Source: JAGVSR01 sp963825555 (GTDB lineage: Bacteria > Pseudomonadota > Alphaproteobacteria > Rhizobiales > Hyphomicrobiaceae). From it: 64,000 nt of DNA. The number at the start of each line of letters is the position of its first letter. Positions within the stretch are counted from its first letter, which is position 1. Location: the NCBI GenBank assembly GCA_963825555.1, contig CAWGTZ010000026.1, positions 120,175 through 184,174 of the forward strand, given 5' to 3'. Both the position numbers and the translations under genes were made by a program. The notes below the pieces were generated by a model. That model saw nothing but the letters and a program-made list of their open reading frames with translations. It had not been told where the DNA came from and made no database searches. This document shows, piece after piece, positions 51,258 to 59,727 of this stretch.

Positions 51258-51833
51258 TCAATTCGATCCGGCGCGCAGGCCGCGAATGATCACCAGAATG
51301 TAGTCGATCAGCGACCCCGCCGAAAGGACAGTCGAGACGAGAAGAGCCAGCCAGACGGCCAATCCCAGGTCCGGGCTCAAGGTCGGCCCCATGCTGGCGT
51401 AGGCGAACACGACTAGAAGCTGCGTTGCGCCCTGGAAAAACGCCTTCACCTTGCCGCTCGATCGGGCGGCCATCGTACCTATCTTCTGCTCGGCGACGAT
51501 GCGCAGGTAGGACATTGCGATCTCCCGCCACGCCATGATCAGGAACATCCAGACCGGCATCCACTGGTTGGCGACGAACGCGGAGAAGACGGAGATCCGG
51601 TAAAGACTGTCCGCCATGGGATCGAGGATTTTGCCGACGGCGGAAACCTGGCCATAGCGGCGGGCTACATATCCGTCGACTCCGTCCGACACTTCGGACG
51701 CGATCATGAGGCCAAGCGCTGTCCAGAGCGATGCCGCAGAACCATCAACCAGTAGTAGGATGATGGGTACGGCGACCAGGACGCGGAACCAGGTGATCGC
51801 GTTTGGAAGCGTCCATAGTCCAAGGGGTTTCAA
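51258..51833 (-). CDS. CDP-alcohol phosphatidyltransferase family protein (second of two)
   Basis: A 191-aa paralogue of the neighbouring gene. The signature is DGVDGYVARRYGQVSAVGKI followed by LDPMADSLYRISVF, with the four Asp residues intact. The opening LPNAITWFRVLVAVPIILLL is typical of PgsA-like proteins. The two are probably an old tandem duplication that has diverged. Roles in phosphatidylglycerol or an unusual head group are possible. Confidence 0.86.
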   Translation of the reverse strand: MKPLGLWTLPNAITWFRVLVAVPIILLLVDGSAASLWTALGLMIASEVSDGVDGYVARRYGQVSAVGKILDPMADSLYRISVFSAFVANQWMPVWMFLIMAWREIAMSYLRIVAEQKIGTMAARSSGKVKAFFQGATQLLVVFAYASMGPTLSPDLGLAVWLALLVSTVLSAGSLIDYILVIIRGLRAGSN

Positions 51834-52011
51834 CGGATGGTCTCTTTAGGATCGGCTCAGGATCAGCAATCGCCCCAGTGCTCGTGAGCTGGTGAGACAA
51901 CGCTCGATCCGGCGTCTGACTGGGGCCAGTTGGGGCACCCTACCGCACCTCGGCGGGCGCTGTAAGCCCCCTTGCGCAGCCGTCTAACTAATTATTCTCG
52001 CTTACATTATC

Positions 52012-52053
52012 ACCAAAAACGCGAACGGGAGCACGCCTTGTGGGGTGCTCCCG
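52012..52053 (-). terminator. terminator after folD
   Basis: On the minus strand CGGGAGCAC pairs with GTGCTCCCG (+ strand 52026-52034 and 52045-52053), followed by TTCGCGTTTTTGG. It lies 37 nt beyond the folD stop. Confidence 0.75.
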
Positions 52054-52089
52054 CCGCAGTCGGCTGTACCGGCAGATCCGGCCTGCTGC

Positions 52090-52962
52090 CTACTTGATAC
52101 CGTGCTGCATCTTGGCCGCCTCGACGGTGTTCTGCAGGAGGCAGGCGATGGTCATCGGGCCGACGCCGCCGGGGACGGGCGTGATGGCGCCGGCAACGCG
52201 CGAGCAATCCGCATAATCGCAGTCACCGACGAGCTTCGTCTTGCCGTTGTCGGCCGGCACGCGATTAATCCCGACGTCGATCACGATCGCTCCGGGCTTC
52301 ACCCAGTCGCCCTTCACCATTTCGGGAATGCCGACGGCGGCGATGAGAAGATCGGCTCCTTTAACAACACTCTCGATATTGCGGGTCCGCGAGTGAGCCA
52401 CTGTCACCGTGCAGTTTTCACGCAGAAGGAGCGCGGAGACCGGCTTGCCGACGATGTTCGAGCGGCCGATGACCACGGCGTTCATGCCGGACAGGTTAGG
52501 CTGCACCGTCTTGGCCAGGATGACGGAGCCGGTCGGGGTGCAGGGCACCAGGGTCCGTTCGCCGATCCACAGACGTCCAACATTGACGGGGTGGAAGCCG
52601 TCGACGTCCTTGTTGGGGTCGATGGTGTTTAGAACCCGTTCGGCGTTGACGTGCTTGGGCAGGGGAAGCTGCACGAGGATACCGTTCACGGCCGGATCGT
52701 TGTTGAGCTTGTTCACGATGGCCAGGATGTCGGCCTCACTCGTTTCCGCAGGGAGCCTGTACTCCCACGAATTCATGCCAGCTTCCTTTGTCTGCTCGCC
52801 CTTGTTCTTGACGTAGACCTTGCTTGCCGGATCTTCGCCGACCAGCACAACTGCGAGGCCAGGGGTCAGCCCATGCGCGGCCTTGAGGTTCTGGACCTCC
52901 TTGGCGACTTCGGCTCGAACGCTGGCGGCGACGGCCTTTCCGTCGATGACGCGCGGGTGCAT
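52090..52962 (-). CDS. folD: methylenetetrahydrofolate dehydrogenase/cyclohydrolase
   Basis: A 290-aa bifunctional enzyme of one-carbon metabolism. The catalytic Lys region is YVKNKGEQTKEAGM near residue 50, followed by VQLPLPKHVN near 97, GRSNIVGKP for NADP binding near 165, and PGGVGPMTIA near 265. A very strong ribosome site (AAGGAGGAG) supports the ATG at 52962; an open frame to 53127 has none. It follows yggT-DUF167 in the same direction. Confidence 0.95.
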   Translation of the reverse strand: MHPRVIDGKAVAASVRAEVAKEVQNLKAAHGLTPGLAVVLVGEDPASKVYVKNKGEQTKEAGMNSWEYRLPAETSEADILAIVNKLNNDPAVNGILVQLPLPKHVNAERVLNTIDPNKDVDGFHPVNVGRLWIGERTLVPCTPTGSVILAKTVQPNLSGMNAVVIGRSNIVGKPVSALLLRENCTVTVAHSRTRNIESVVKGADLLIAAVGIPEMVKGDWVKPGAIVIDVGINRVPADNGKTKLVGDCDYADCSRVAGAITPVPGGVGPMTIACLLQNTVEAAKMQHGIK

Positions 52963-53003
52963 GGGCTCTCCTCCTTCTTGGGCTGCTGTTTTTCCTAGAT
53001 CAA

Positions 53004-53324
53004 TCAACCAAGGCGAGCGGCGAGCCGGGTCTGAAGGCTCGTCGAATCGCCCAATATCTGCAGGGATTTCACACGTGATCGGTGGCCAGAGGACACCGAG
53101 ACGCTGCTCTTGGGAACACCAATCCACTCCGCGAGCAGGTGCTCCACGGCTGCGTTGGCCTCCCCGTCGGCCGGCACTGCCCGGACCCGAACCTTCAAGG
53201 CTGGCCCCTCGGCGGTCGGCTCGACCCCGTCAATTGTATCTTTGGACGATTTCGGGCTGACGCGCACGCGCACGATGACGCACCCGGCGCCCATGCGCCA
53301 CGGCTGCGTCCCTGCGTTCATCAC
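53004..53324 (-). CDS. DUF167 (YggU) family protein
   Basis: A 106-aa small protein of the YggU/DUF167 family. The pattern VRVSPKSSKDTIDGVE, KVRVRAVPADGEANAAVEHLLA and VSVSSGHRSRVKSLQI is diagnostic. Its function is unknown. Its start overlaps the yggT stop by 4 nt, and folD follows 41 nt later, a common alphaproteobacterial group. Confidence 0.93.
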   Translation of the reverse strand: MMNAGTQPWRMGAGCVIVRVRVSPKSSKDTIDGVEPTAEGPALKVRVRAVPADGEANAAVEHLLAEWIGVPKSSVSVSSGHRSRVKSLQILGDSTSLQTRLAARLG

Positions 53325-53611
53325 ACGAAGGCCTTGGCGATGTTCGGGATGATGACGCTTTGGATGAAGTAGAGCCCGAGCAGCAGCACGACGGGTGACA
53401 GATCGATCGGGCCAAAATCCGGAAGCGCCCGCCGGATAGGGCCGAGCAACGGCTCAGTGAGCGCGTTGAGGACCGTCCAGATGGTCTGCACCACCTGATT
53501 GCGGGCATTAATGACGTTGAATACGAGCAGGAAGCTCATGATCACGGCCGCGAACACCACATAGCTGTAAAGGTTGATCACGTAATTGATGAAATAGAGC
53601 AGCTCGATCAT
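53321..53611 (-). CDS. YggT family membrane protein
   Basis: A 96-aa protein with two membrane spans: IELLYFINYVINLYSYVVFAAVI and the C-terminal LSPVVLLLGLYFIQSVII; the loop LTEPLLGPIRRALP is the family signature. It is thought to be linked to cell shape or osmotic tolerance; the mechanism is unknown. The ATG at 53611 is the family start; the frame is open to 53734 with basic, unlikely content. Confidence 0.92.
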   Translation of the reverse strand: MIELLYFINYVINLYSYVVFAAVIMSFLLVFNVINARNQVVQTIWTVLNALTEPLLGPIRRALPDFGPIDLSPVVLLLGLYFIQSVIIPNIAKAFV

Positions 53612-53775
53612 CGGTCCCCGCGTTGCTTTCCCGCGCCGTGGCGGCGCACCTCTGATGTAGCCCTGCGTCCTTGCGGGGGCAAGGCGAAGCGGACATGACG
53701 TGTCCGGCCAGAGGCTTGCCCCGTTTCTTGACAAGGTCTCAGGCGCATCACTAAATGCCCCGCACCTTGAACAAA

Positions 53776-53851
53776 GGGGCCGTAGCTCAGATGGGAGAGC
53801 GCTGCAATCGCACTGCAGAGGTCAGGGGTTCGATTCCCCTCGGCTCCACCA
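53776..53851 (+). tRNA. tRNA-Ala (CGC anticodon)
   Basis: A 76-nt cloverleaf with encoded CCA. The acceptor is GGGGCCG with CGGCTCC, the D arm GCTC/GAGC, the anticodon arm CTGCA-ATCGCAC-TGCAG (anticodon CGC), and the T arm AGGGG-TTCGATT-CCCCT. It marks the boundary between conserved chromosome and accessory DNA. No second copy of its 3' end was found in the window. Confidence 0.95.
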
Positions 53852-54579
53852 ACCATAACACATTGATTTTACTTGTTATTTTAGCATCGCAAATTGACAC
53901 GCACTAACCGCGGGTTAGCGAATACGTATCGGCGTTTTGGCCGGTCTCTGCGCCCCGAAGTGCCGGTCTTCGCGCGCCAAATGACCCGCTGTCTCTGGCC
54001 TCGAAATTCCTTTTCCGGGCGCCGTCCGCAGCTGCACCGCAGAGACCTAGTTCGCAGCCCAACTGAGACCGGTTTGAAAGAGGCGCGTCCCCCTGAATTG
54101 CTTAAGGCCGTCGACGACTGAGCGCGATGCTCTCACCTTGAGAGTGGTGCTCGCCTCTGAACCCGCAAGAGCAAGATAAAGCGCACACGATTTCGCAGGC
54201 TTCATCTTGGATGTCCAAGATTTTGGTTTCGAACTCGGTGGCATCACGCAAGGCGGATCTGCAGTCGCTAGGACGAAAGAGCAGAGGAAGCAGCCGAACA
54301 CGAAGTCAGGGATAGTGCGCGGCGCCTGGACGCATCGTCCGAATAGCGGACATCGTGCGCTGCCTGATCGGCAAAGCTGGGTGATCCGTCTATCACTTCT
54401 GGAAAAGGAGGTGTTGCGTCGGCGCTCACGCGCCCATGCCATGCAAACGATGGAGATTGCCAAGACGAACGACGGCCTCGTTGTCGGCTTCGACGTCACC
54501 CGTCCGACGGAGCCTTACAGCGTCATCTTTATCGTCAAGGCCCCGCCCCCAAATGAAACCGGATGAGCGCAACACCGAA
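53852..54579. other. junction region downstream of tRNA-Ala, no convincing gene
   Basis: About 730 bp. The first 50 bp are AT-rich. A frame at 54207-54566 (+, 119 aa) has a C-terminal stretch, MEIAKTNDGLVVGFDVTR, that looks partly protein-like and could be the remnant of a small gene, but it has no family match that I know. The rest shows nothing. This fits the left edge of an island. Confidence 0.4.
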
Positions 54580-55245
54580 CTAGAAGTCGTCGATAATGTC
54601 GAAGAACTGCGCCGGATCGGGGAGCGCGCGCCGCGCCAGGAAGAAGCCAATCACATCGACCGTGGGAAATTTCGCCTGGAGCACGCGCTTGGCGGCCACG
54701 AAACTGGCGCCCGTCACCAGAAGGTCATCGAACAAAGCAATCCGTGTAGGTGCCGGCTTCGCGAGCTTCTCATCGATGCGATAGAGCTTGGCAAGCTCGT
54801 CCGGACCCGGCCGGCTGCCGTCATGCGCAGCATCGCGCGCGCCCTTCTGCACCAAGAGTTCGCGAATGTCCGGTGCCTTAAGGAATTTCATCTGCTGCAA
54901 CATACGTAGCAGGCGATCATCGTAAGCGGGATCGGTTTTTTCCTTGGACGGCGGCATCGGCACGAAAGTCGCTTGCGCCGCGTACTCCGCCTTGATCGCT
55001 CCAACGAACCCGGCGGCGGCCTCGGTGATGCTGCGCTCCTTATACCTCCACTCCGGGCGGCCCTTGCGGTCGATGCCCTTCTTGAAGTTGAGAATCAGCT
55101 GGTTCGTCGCACCGGCCTGATAGCCTTCGCGCGCTGAATACTCGCCAAAATAGAAGCAGCGGTCTTGCGCGCCGAGGAAATGATGGTCCGGCCGCGTGAG
55201 GTCGTCGATCTCAGTTAGACGTTTGGGAAAGGTGCCGTTTGACAT
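54580..55245 (-). CDS. ComF-like phosphoribosyltransferase-fold protein
   Basis: A 221-aa protein with a type I phosphoribosyltransferase core. The PRPP loop is RIALFDDLLVTGASFVAAKR near residue 175 (the usual two acidic residues followed by TG), and FVPMPPSKEKTDPAYDDRLLRML near 82 resembles ComF and its relatives. The N-terminus (HFLGAQDRCFYFGEYSAREG) has no zinc finger, unlike ComF. Its start overlaps the end of the DprA-like gene by 35 nt, so the two are co-expressed. Likely role is unknown; DNA uptake, nucleotide sensing or defence are possible. The ATG at 55245 is preferred over an upstream TTG at 55284. Confidence 0.75.
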   Translation of the reverse strand: MSNGTFPKRLTEIDDLTRPDHHFLGAQDRCFYFGEYSAREGYQAGATNQLILNFKKGIDRKGRPEWRYKERSITEAAAGFVGAIKAEYAAQATFVPMPPSKEKTDPAYDDRLLRMLQQMKFLKAPDIRELLVQKGARDAAHDGSRPGPDELAKLYRIDEKLAKPAPTRIALFDDLLVTGASFVAAKRVLQAKFPTVDVIGFFLARRALPDPAQFFDIIDDF

Positions 55246-56113
55246 CGTTATATGTTCGCACTCGGATCGCGCCCATCGCTTCAAATCGCTTCGGCCACGT
55301 GATCTTGGGCTTATCGAAATTGCTATCCAGAATGAAAAGCTTGCGGCCCTGCTTCAGCGCGGCCCGCGCCTGGATCAGCGTGCCCGAGGTCTCACCCGCT
55401 TCCACGATAACCGTGCCTTCGGTCAACGCCGACATCGTCACGTTGCGCGCCGGGAAGAAGGCACGATTCCAGCGATGATCCTGCTTCTCCCACCGCTGAA
55501 CCGGGACTTGGCTTATGACTAGGAAGTCCTTGCCGATGCGCTCTTGAAGCGCGGCATTCGCACGCGGATAGGCGAACGACAGCGGTGTTCCGATCACCGC
55601 GATGGTCCGGCCGTTGGATTCCAGCGCGGTGGTGTGCGCCTCCGTGTCGACGCCGGCTGCGAGGCCGGAGACAATCGTAAAGCCATCGTTGACGAGATTG
55701 CGGACGAGCTTGCGCGTACGCGCCAGACCTTCGGGCGACGGATTGCGCGTTCCCACGATCGCGATCGAGCGCGAATATACCAAGTCCCAGAAGCCGCGAT
55801 AGTAGAGCAGCTCGACCGGATGATCGGCGTCGCGCAGCTTCTCGGGATACTCGCCGGCGCTGTGCACGCGCACGCCGTAGTGCGTGACGCCGGTCTCCTT
55901 GAACCGACGTACGACGTATTCTGCGTACGCTTCTGCGCGCGAACGCGACACGAAGTCGGACGGCAGCGCGCCGGGCTCCCTCTCAAAGCGCTCGGACAGC
56001 GTTTTGAACGACGCGCCCTTCGTGTCCCACAACGCCTCGTAGGCGCCGAGTTCGAGCATCGGCGAGATCGCGTTCACGACGCTGTCGGGGGCGGTAAGGT
56101 CTAATCCAGCCAT
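55211..56113 (-). CDS. DprA/Smf-like SLOG-fold protein
   Basis: A 300-aa protein with the DprA Rossmann-like core: SIAIVGTRNPSPEGL near residue 132, IVSGLAAGVDTEAH near 161, IAVIGTPLSFAYPRANAAL near 185, FPARNVTMSALTEGTVIVEAG near 236 and SGTLIQARAALKQGRKLFIL near 256. Housekeeping DprA loads RecA on incoming single-stranded DNA; this version has a different N-terminus and no C-terminal winged helix. It pairs with the PRTase gene downstream. The ATG at 56113 behind AAGGAA is preferred to a GTG at 56158. It is divergent from the STAS operon. Confidence 0.85.
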   Translation of the reverse strand: MAGLDLTAPDSVVNAISPMLELGAYEALWDTKGASFKTLSERFEREPGALPSDFVSRSRAEAYAEYVVRRFKETGVTHYGVRVHSAGEYPEKLRDADHPVELLYYRGFWDLVYSRSIAIVGTRNPSPEGLARTRKLVRNLVNDGFTIVSGLAAGVDTEAHTTALESNGRTIAVIGTPLSFAYPRANAALQERIGKDFLVISQVPVQRWEKQDHRWNRAFFPARNVTMSALTEGTVIVEAGETSGTLIQARAALKQGRKLFILDSNFDKPKITWPKRFEAMGAIRVRTYNDVKRHLSQTSN

Positions 56114-56355
56114 GACATTCCTTGGGTTACGAGGGCTCGGAACAAATATGGAACCCACGCTCGGCTTTTCTCGGAAGACAGCATCGCCACGATTCGCCCT
56201 GCCGAACGGCGGCGCTGTGCCAACACCAGCGAACTGGCGCGACTAGCGCCAGAGTTCTCCACAAGATTTTACCACCGGTCGCTTCCCGCGCTCACAACTG
56301 CCCTTGATTTCCGAAATCGCGTCATGTATCTCACTGAGACAATGAGGATGGTGAG

Positions 56356-56922
56356 ATGAGATCAGACATAGCCAAAATGACCGGTTCCCCCGTGCTCGGC
56401 GGAGCCGCTGCCGGAAGGGCGCTGTTCGCACACCTTTCGCGCCTGTCGCAGGAGCGCCCCGCCAAGCCGATCCCGTGGTTGTGGGACTGCTCGGGCATCG
56501 AGGTCATCAGCGCCAGCTTTGCCAGGGAATTCTTCGTCAGCATGCGAGCCCTCCTTCGTGCCCAACGCTCCACTCTCGCGCCGGTGTTTGTCAACGCTTC
56601 GGCCGACGTGCGCGAGGATCTGCATAACGCCTTCACGGCCGCGAACGATGCCATCCTCGTCGCCACCGCCGACGCCGACGGCATCCTCGCCGACATCAGG
56701 CTGCTGGGCGCGCTCGATCCGCACTTGGCCTCCACTTTTGCCCTCGTCGCCGAGCGCGGTGAAACCGACGCCAAGGAGCTCAAGGAGCAGAGCGACGCCG
56801 AACCCAACACCGCGCCGATCGTGCAGACGGCCTGGAACAATCGCTTGGCCAAACTCGCCGAGCTTGGTGCCCTCGTCGAAATCCCACGCGGGCGCGCCAA
56901 GCGATATCGCGTCGCCATTTAA
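56356..56922 (+). CDS. STAS-like (DUF4325-type) protein with C-terminal winged helix
   Basis: A 188-aa protein. WLWDCSGIEVISASFAREFFVSM near residue 42 fits the STAS-like DUF4325 core, in which a Ser in the ISAS loop would be the phosphorylation-type site of anti-anti-sigma factors. The last 40 residues (TAWNNRLAKLAELGALVEIP, then RGRAKRYRV) look like a winged-helix DNA-binding end. It is the first gene of a four-gene operon that ends with an HATPase, the usual partner of such domains. DUF4325 assignment is by pattern memory. Confidence 0.78.
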   Translation: MRSDIAKMTGSPVLGGAAAGRALFAHLSRLSQERPAKPIPWLWDCSGIEVISASFAREFFVSMRALLRAQRSTLAPVFVNASADVREDLHNAFTAANDAILVATADADGILADIRLLGALDPHLASTFALVAERGETDAKELKEQSDAEPNTAPIVQTAWNNRLAKLAELGALVEIPRGRAKRYRVAI

Positions 56923-56932
56923 GGAGCAGCGC

Positions 56933-57337
56933 ATGGGCGTCGAATTCCTCCAGAAGGTCGGCCGGACCATCAAGATCGCCCGCGACAAGGACCGCCAAGC
57001 CATCGCCGAGCGTGATCTCTTCACGCGCTGTATCGAGATGGCGGACTACCACGAGCAGCTCCGCATGGAGCCGGGCGTGCAGCTCTACCCCGACGACGAA
57101 GTCAACATCGAGGTGCACGGCGACGAGGTCGTGGCCGTGCAGGTCGACCGCATCGTTGGAACCATCGATCAGCCCTGCGCGGCACTCCGCGACATGCTCG
57201 CCGAATACGGCGTGGTCGGCGGCCAAGTCGATGAGGTGTTCGCAAGTGCGCGCGTTGCGGAGATCGAAATCATAAATGACGCAGCGCTTGCCTCCCACGA
57301 ACCCGACGCCTCGCTGGAAGCCCCACCAGCTTCATGA
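56933..57337 (+). CDS. unknown 134-aa protein of the STAS/HATPase operon
   Basis: I do not recognise this protein. It is acidic, with a helical N-terminus (RTIKIARDKDRQAIAERDLF), a beta-rich middle (DDEVNIEVHGDEVVAVQVDR) and a low-complexity Ala/Pro tail. A strong ribosome site, AAGGAGCAGCGC, precedes the ATG, 10 nt after the STAS stop. Its stop overlaps an ATG of the next (broken) gene. The tight spacing shows it belongs to the operon. Confidence 0.75.
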   Translation: MGVEFLQKVGRTIKIARDKDRQAIAERDLFTRCIEMADYHEQLRMEPGVQLYPDDEVNIEVHGDEVVAVQVDRIVGTIDQPCAALRDMLAEYGVVGGQVDEVFASARVAEIEIINDAALASHEPDASLEAPPAS

Positions 57338-58405
57338 CGACCGGAACGGCACCTGCCCGCCCCCGGCTGCTCCGGGTGCGTGGATCGCCCGACATGCGGC
57401 ACGATCCGCTCCGCAACCGGCCTGTTCGACTGCAGCATCCAGTTCCGCAATCAACCCGAAAGCTGTCCGTGGGTCTGCCGGCGCAATCCGCGCTTTCGCC
57501 AGCAGATGCAGGAGATCGGCGGCCTGAGCCTGGACAAGGTGGTGATCCCGGTCGCGCCGCAGCCGCCGGCCTTGCCAATCTACGCGCCGCAGGTGTTCCA
57601 CGCCTCCCTGCGACCCATCCTCTTCGTGACGCCCGCCGTCGCCATCGACTTCGCGCGGCTGCGATAAGCGCAGCGGATGGCGCGTTACGCAGAGCCGCAC
57701 GGCCCTGCTGGAGCACTTCATGATCGCGGAGGCCACCGCGATTGATCGTCGAGCACGAAGTCGAGGCGGATGCCCGCGATTCAGGCGCTGGTGGCGGAGT
57801 CTGACGGCCAGGCCGCGGACGAGGTGCATGGCGAGTTTGCCGACATGAGCATCAGCGATCCGCCAGCCACCCCTCGCTGTTCGTTCAGCCTCGAACTGGC
57901 GGCGCCGTTCGACGATGAGGCCGCCATGAAGCGCATCTTGTTCTGCTACACCGAGGAGATGATGACCGGCGGCCTGCCTACGGCGCTCCACGTCAACGGC
58001 CGCACGCCGCATGATTTTACACGCTGGTCCACGGTCATCCAGCGCATCGATGCGATCACGCATCTCGCCTACGAGTTCACGACCGGCGCCGCCTACGGTG
58101 AGCGCCGGGAGCGTCACGTCACCTGGCTGTGCGATCTTGCGGCCAATGCTGGCCGCCCCCTCGACATCATCGTCTTTGGCGATAGGCGCGTCGTAGCACC
58201 TCTGAGTTCCGCCTTCGCCCGCGTGACGTGGGTCGACACCACCAGCTTCATGAAGACGATCCACCGCAAACGCGCAACGCGCTCGGGCAACGGCAAGCTC
58301 GTCTGGATGTCTGAGCCGACGGCGCCCGGCCAGTCGCTCCACGAACTGCTGGCGCACAACGTCGATGAGGGCCGTGCCCATTTTGCCCTGGGCGCGGCCG
58401 CATGA
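57334..58405 (+). pseudogene. frameshifted Cys-containing protein of the STAS/HATPase operon
   Basis: One gene broken into at least four pieces. The ATG at 57334 overlaps the previous stop (ATGA), but the protein-like frame shifts near 57352; frame 57353-57667 carries PTCGTIRSATGLFDCSIQ and SCPWVCRRNPRF, a Cys-rich block. Near 57670-57800 several shifts follow: TALLEHFMIAEATAI in one frame, IVEHEVEADAR in another, then IQALVAESDGQ in the frame of 57770-58405, which runs through GGLPTALHVNGRTPHDFTRW and ITHLAYEFTTG. I recall the two large pieces as one conserved protein of unknown function. It may be decayed or mis-sequenced. Its end overlaps the HATPase start by 4 nt. Confidence 0.7.
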
Positions 58406-59187
58406 GCGATCCGCCGTCGATATCCGGCGAGGGCGCCGCCCTGACCTTTGCGGCACTCGATGATCACGCCATCGCATGCGTCAGCGCCGAGCAGCCGTTG
58501 GCGGCACCGCTGCTGCGCCCTGACATGCTGGGTCCTCAGGTCGAATACCTGATCCTGGCCCACCAGGGCACCTTGCCGGCTATGCCGGCCTCGTCCTTCG
58601 CCGACGCGGTATTGAGCGCGGTTCCCAATCGACTGCACGAGCTTAGCGACGGCACCGCGGTTCTACGCTTGGCCTACGACACCTTGCCAGAGATCCAGTG
58701 GACGCGCCTCTCGATCCGCGCCAAACAGGCGGCGCTGGACGCAGGATTTCCGCGCGACGCCGGGCAGCTGGCCGTCGCCCTCGAGGAGATGATGTCCAAC
58801 ATCATGGAGCATTCCGGCGCGGCCCATACTGGCCTAGTGGCGTTCCGCGGCTCAGGCGGCCTGTTCGAGTTCGTCGTCGCCGATCAGCGCATCGGAGCGC
58901 TTGGCAGCCTGCGAAGCAACCCTAAATTTGCCGAGCTGGCCAATTCGCGTGATGCTCTTCCGCGCGTCCTGCAAACGGGCTGTACGAGCACTGGCGATCC
59001 GGAGCGTGGCCGCGGTTTCGATGATCTCTTTCGCGGCCTTGCCAACCACAATGGCCTGCTTCGTTTCCGCTCCGGTGACGCGGCCGTCGTCATCGACGGG
59101 CAAAGCCCGTCGCCCTTGCGACCCAAGGTCAAACGCCGCGCCGCACTGAAGGGCTTTCTGGCGTCCGTCACCTGCATGGCCGCCTGA
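58402..59187 (+). CDS. HATPase-domain protein, anti-sigma/serine-kinase-like
   Basis: A 261-aa protein with a GHKL-type ATPase in its second half. The N box is LAVALEEMMSNIMEHSG near residue 128 (E, N and H in order), the D-x-G-like box is VVADQRIGALGSL near 155, and the ATP-lid Gly region is RGRGFDDLFRGLANHNG near 203. There is no HisKA domain, as in RsbW/SpoIIAB-like kinases that act on STAS proteins. The N-terminal 110 residues are unfamiliar. Its start overlaps the broken gene (ATGA). Confidence 0.82.
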   Translation: MSDPPSISGEGAALTFAALDDHAIACVSAEQPLAAPLLRPDMLGPQVEYLILAHQGTLPAMPASSFADAVLSAVPNRLHELSDGTAVLRLAYDTLPEIQWTRLSIRAKQAALDAGFPRDAGQLAVALEEMMSNIMEHSGAAHTGLVAFRGSGGLFEFVVADQRIGALGSLRSNPKFAELANSRDALPRVLQTGCTSTGDPERGRGFDDLFRGLANHNGLLRFRSGDAAVVIDGQSPSPLRPKVKRRAALKGFLASVTCMAA

Positions 59188-59190
59188 CCC

Positions 59191-59595
59191 CTATCGATGC
59201 ACGTACGTCGCGGGGATGATGCAGTAGCCGATGATCTCGGGCGGCGGATCGAGCGTATAGTCGTGAATGTCGCTCGTGTTGACGACGATGCCGGTCCGGT
59301 CGAGCTTCTCATACCGCACGACAAAGACGCAGTAATCTCCCGGGCATGTTTGGCGCTTCGTCACCGCGTGTGCGAGTGACGCGCTGCTGCGCTTGGCGAA
59401 CGATACCGATGCCAACCCTTCACCTGGGCGGCCGTCGGGATTCGGGATCTTGAAGCCGTCGGCATCGATCGCAGCGAAGTTCTTTAAGGGCGTGGCGTGG
59501 AACAGGACGAGCGGGTCATCCTCGAGGGCTTGCGGAAAGAGGCAGTACGCTGTCGCCTCGAGGTCTTCCGGCATCTCGTGCTTGGTGATCGTCAT
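59191..59595 (-). CDS. small protein with possible ADP-ribosyltransferase-like fold
   Basis: A 134-aa protein from the ATG at 59595 (the frame is open to 59703). The order of elements LVLFHATPLKNFAAIDADGF, then LASVSFAKRSS, and a last strand PPPEIIGYCIIPATYV puts a His, a Ser and a Glu where ADP-ribosyltransferase folds (DarT, KptA-like) have their key residues. This is inference from layout, not a family match. It is convergent with the HATPase gene, 3 nt apart, and could be an effector or toxin. No antitoxin is obvious. Confidence 0.5.
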   Translation of the reverse strand: MTITKHEMPEDLEATAYCLFPQALEDDPLVLFHATPLKNFAAIDADGFKIPNPDGRPGEGLASVSFAKRSSASLAHAVTKRQTCPGDYCVFVVRYEKLDRTGIVVNTSDIHDYTLDPPPEIIGYCIIPATYVHR

Positions 59596-59727
59596 ACTCG
59601 TCTCGCTTGTCCCGCTGGCGACGCGCTGTCGCCGGGCCAACCTACCGAACTTCCGGCCGAATGTCGGCAACCGTCGTGCCGTCAGCGCGCAGGCCGATCT
59701 CATTGTGCCACAACGTCTACTAGCAGT

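Noticed and set aside
53834..53851. Attachment repeat of the tRNA-Ala 3' end
   Set aside because: No second copy of this sequence was seen in the rest of the window, so att sites cannot be called.
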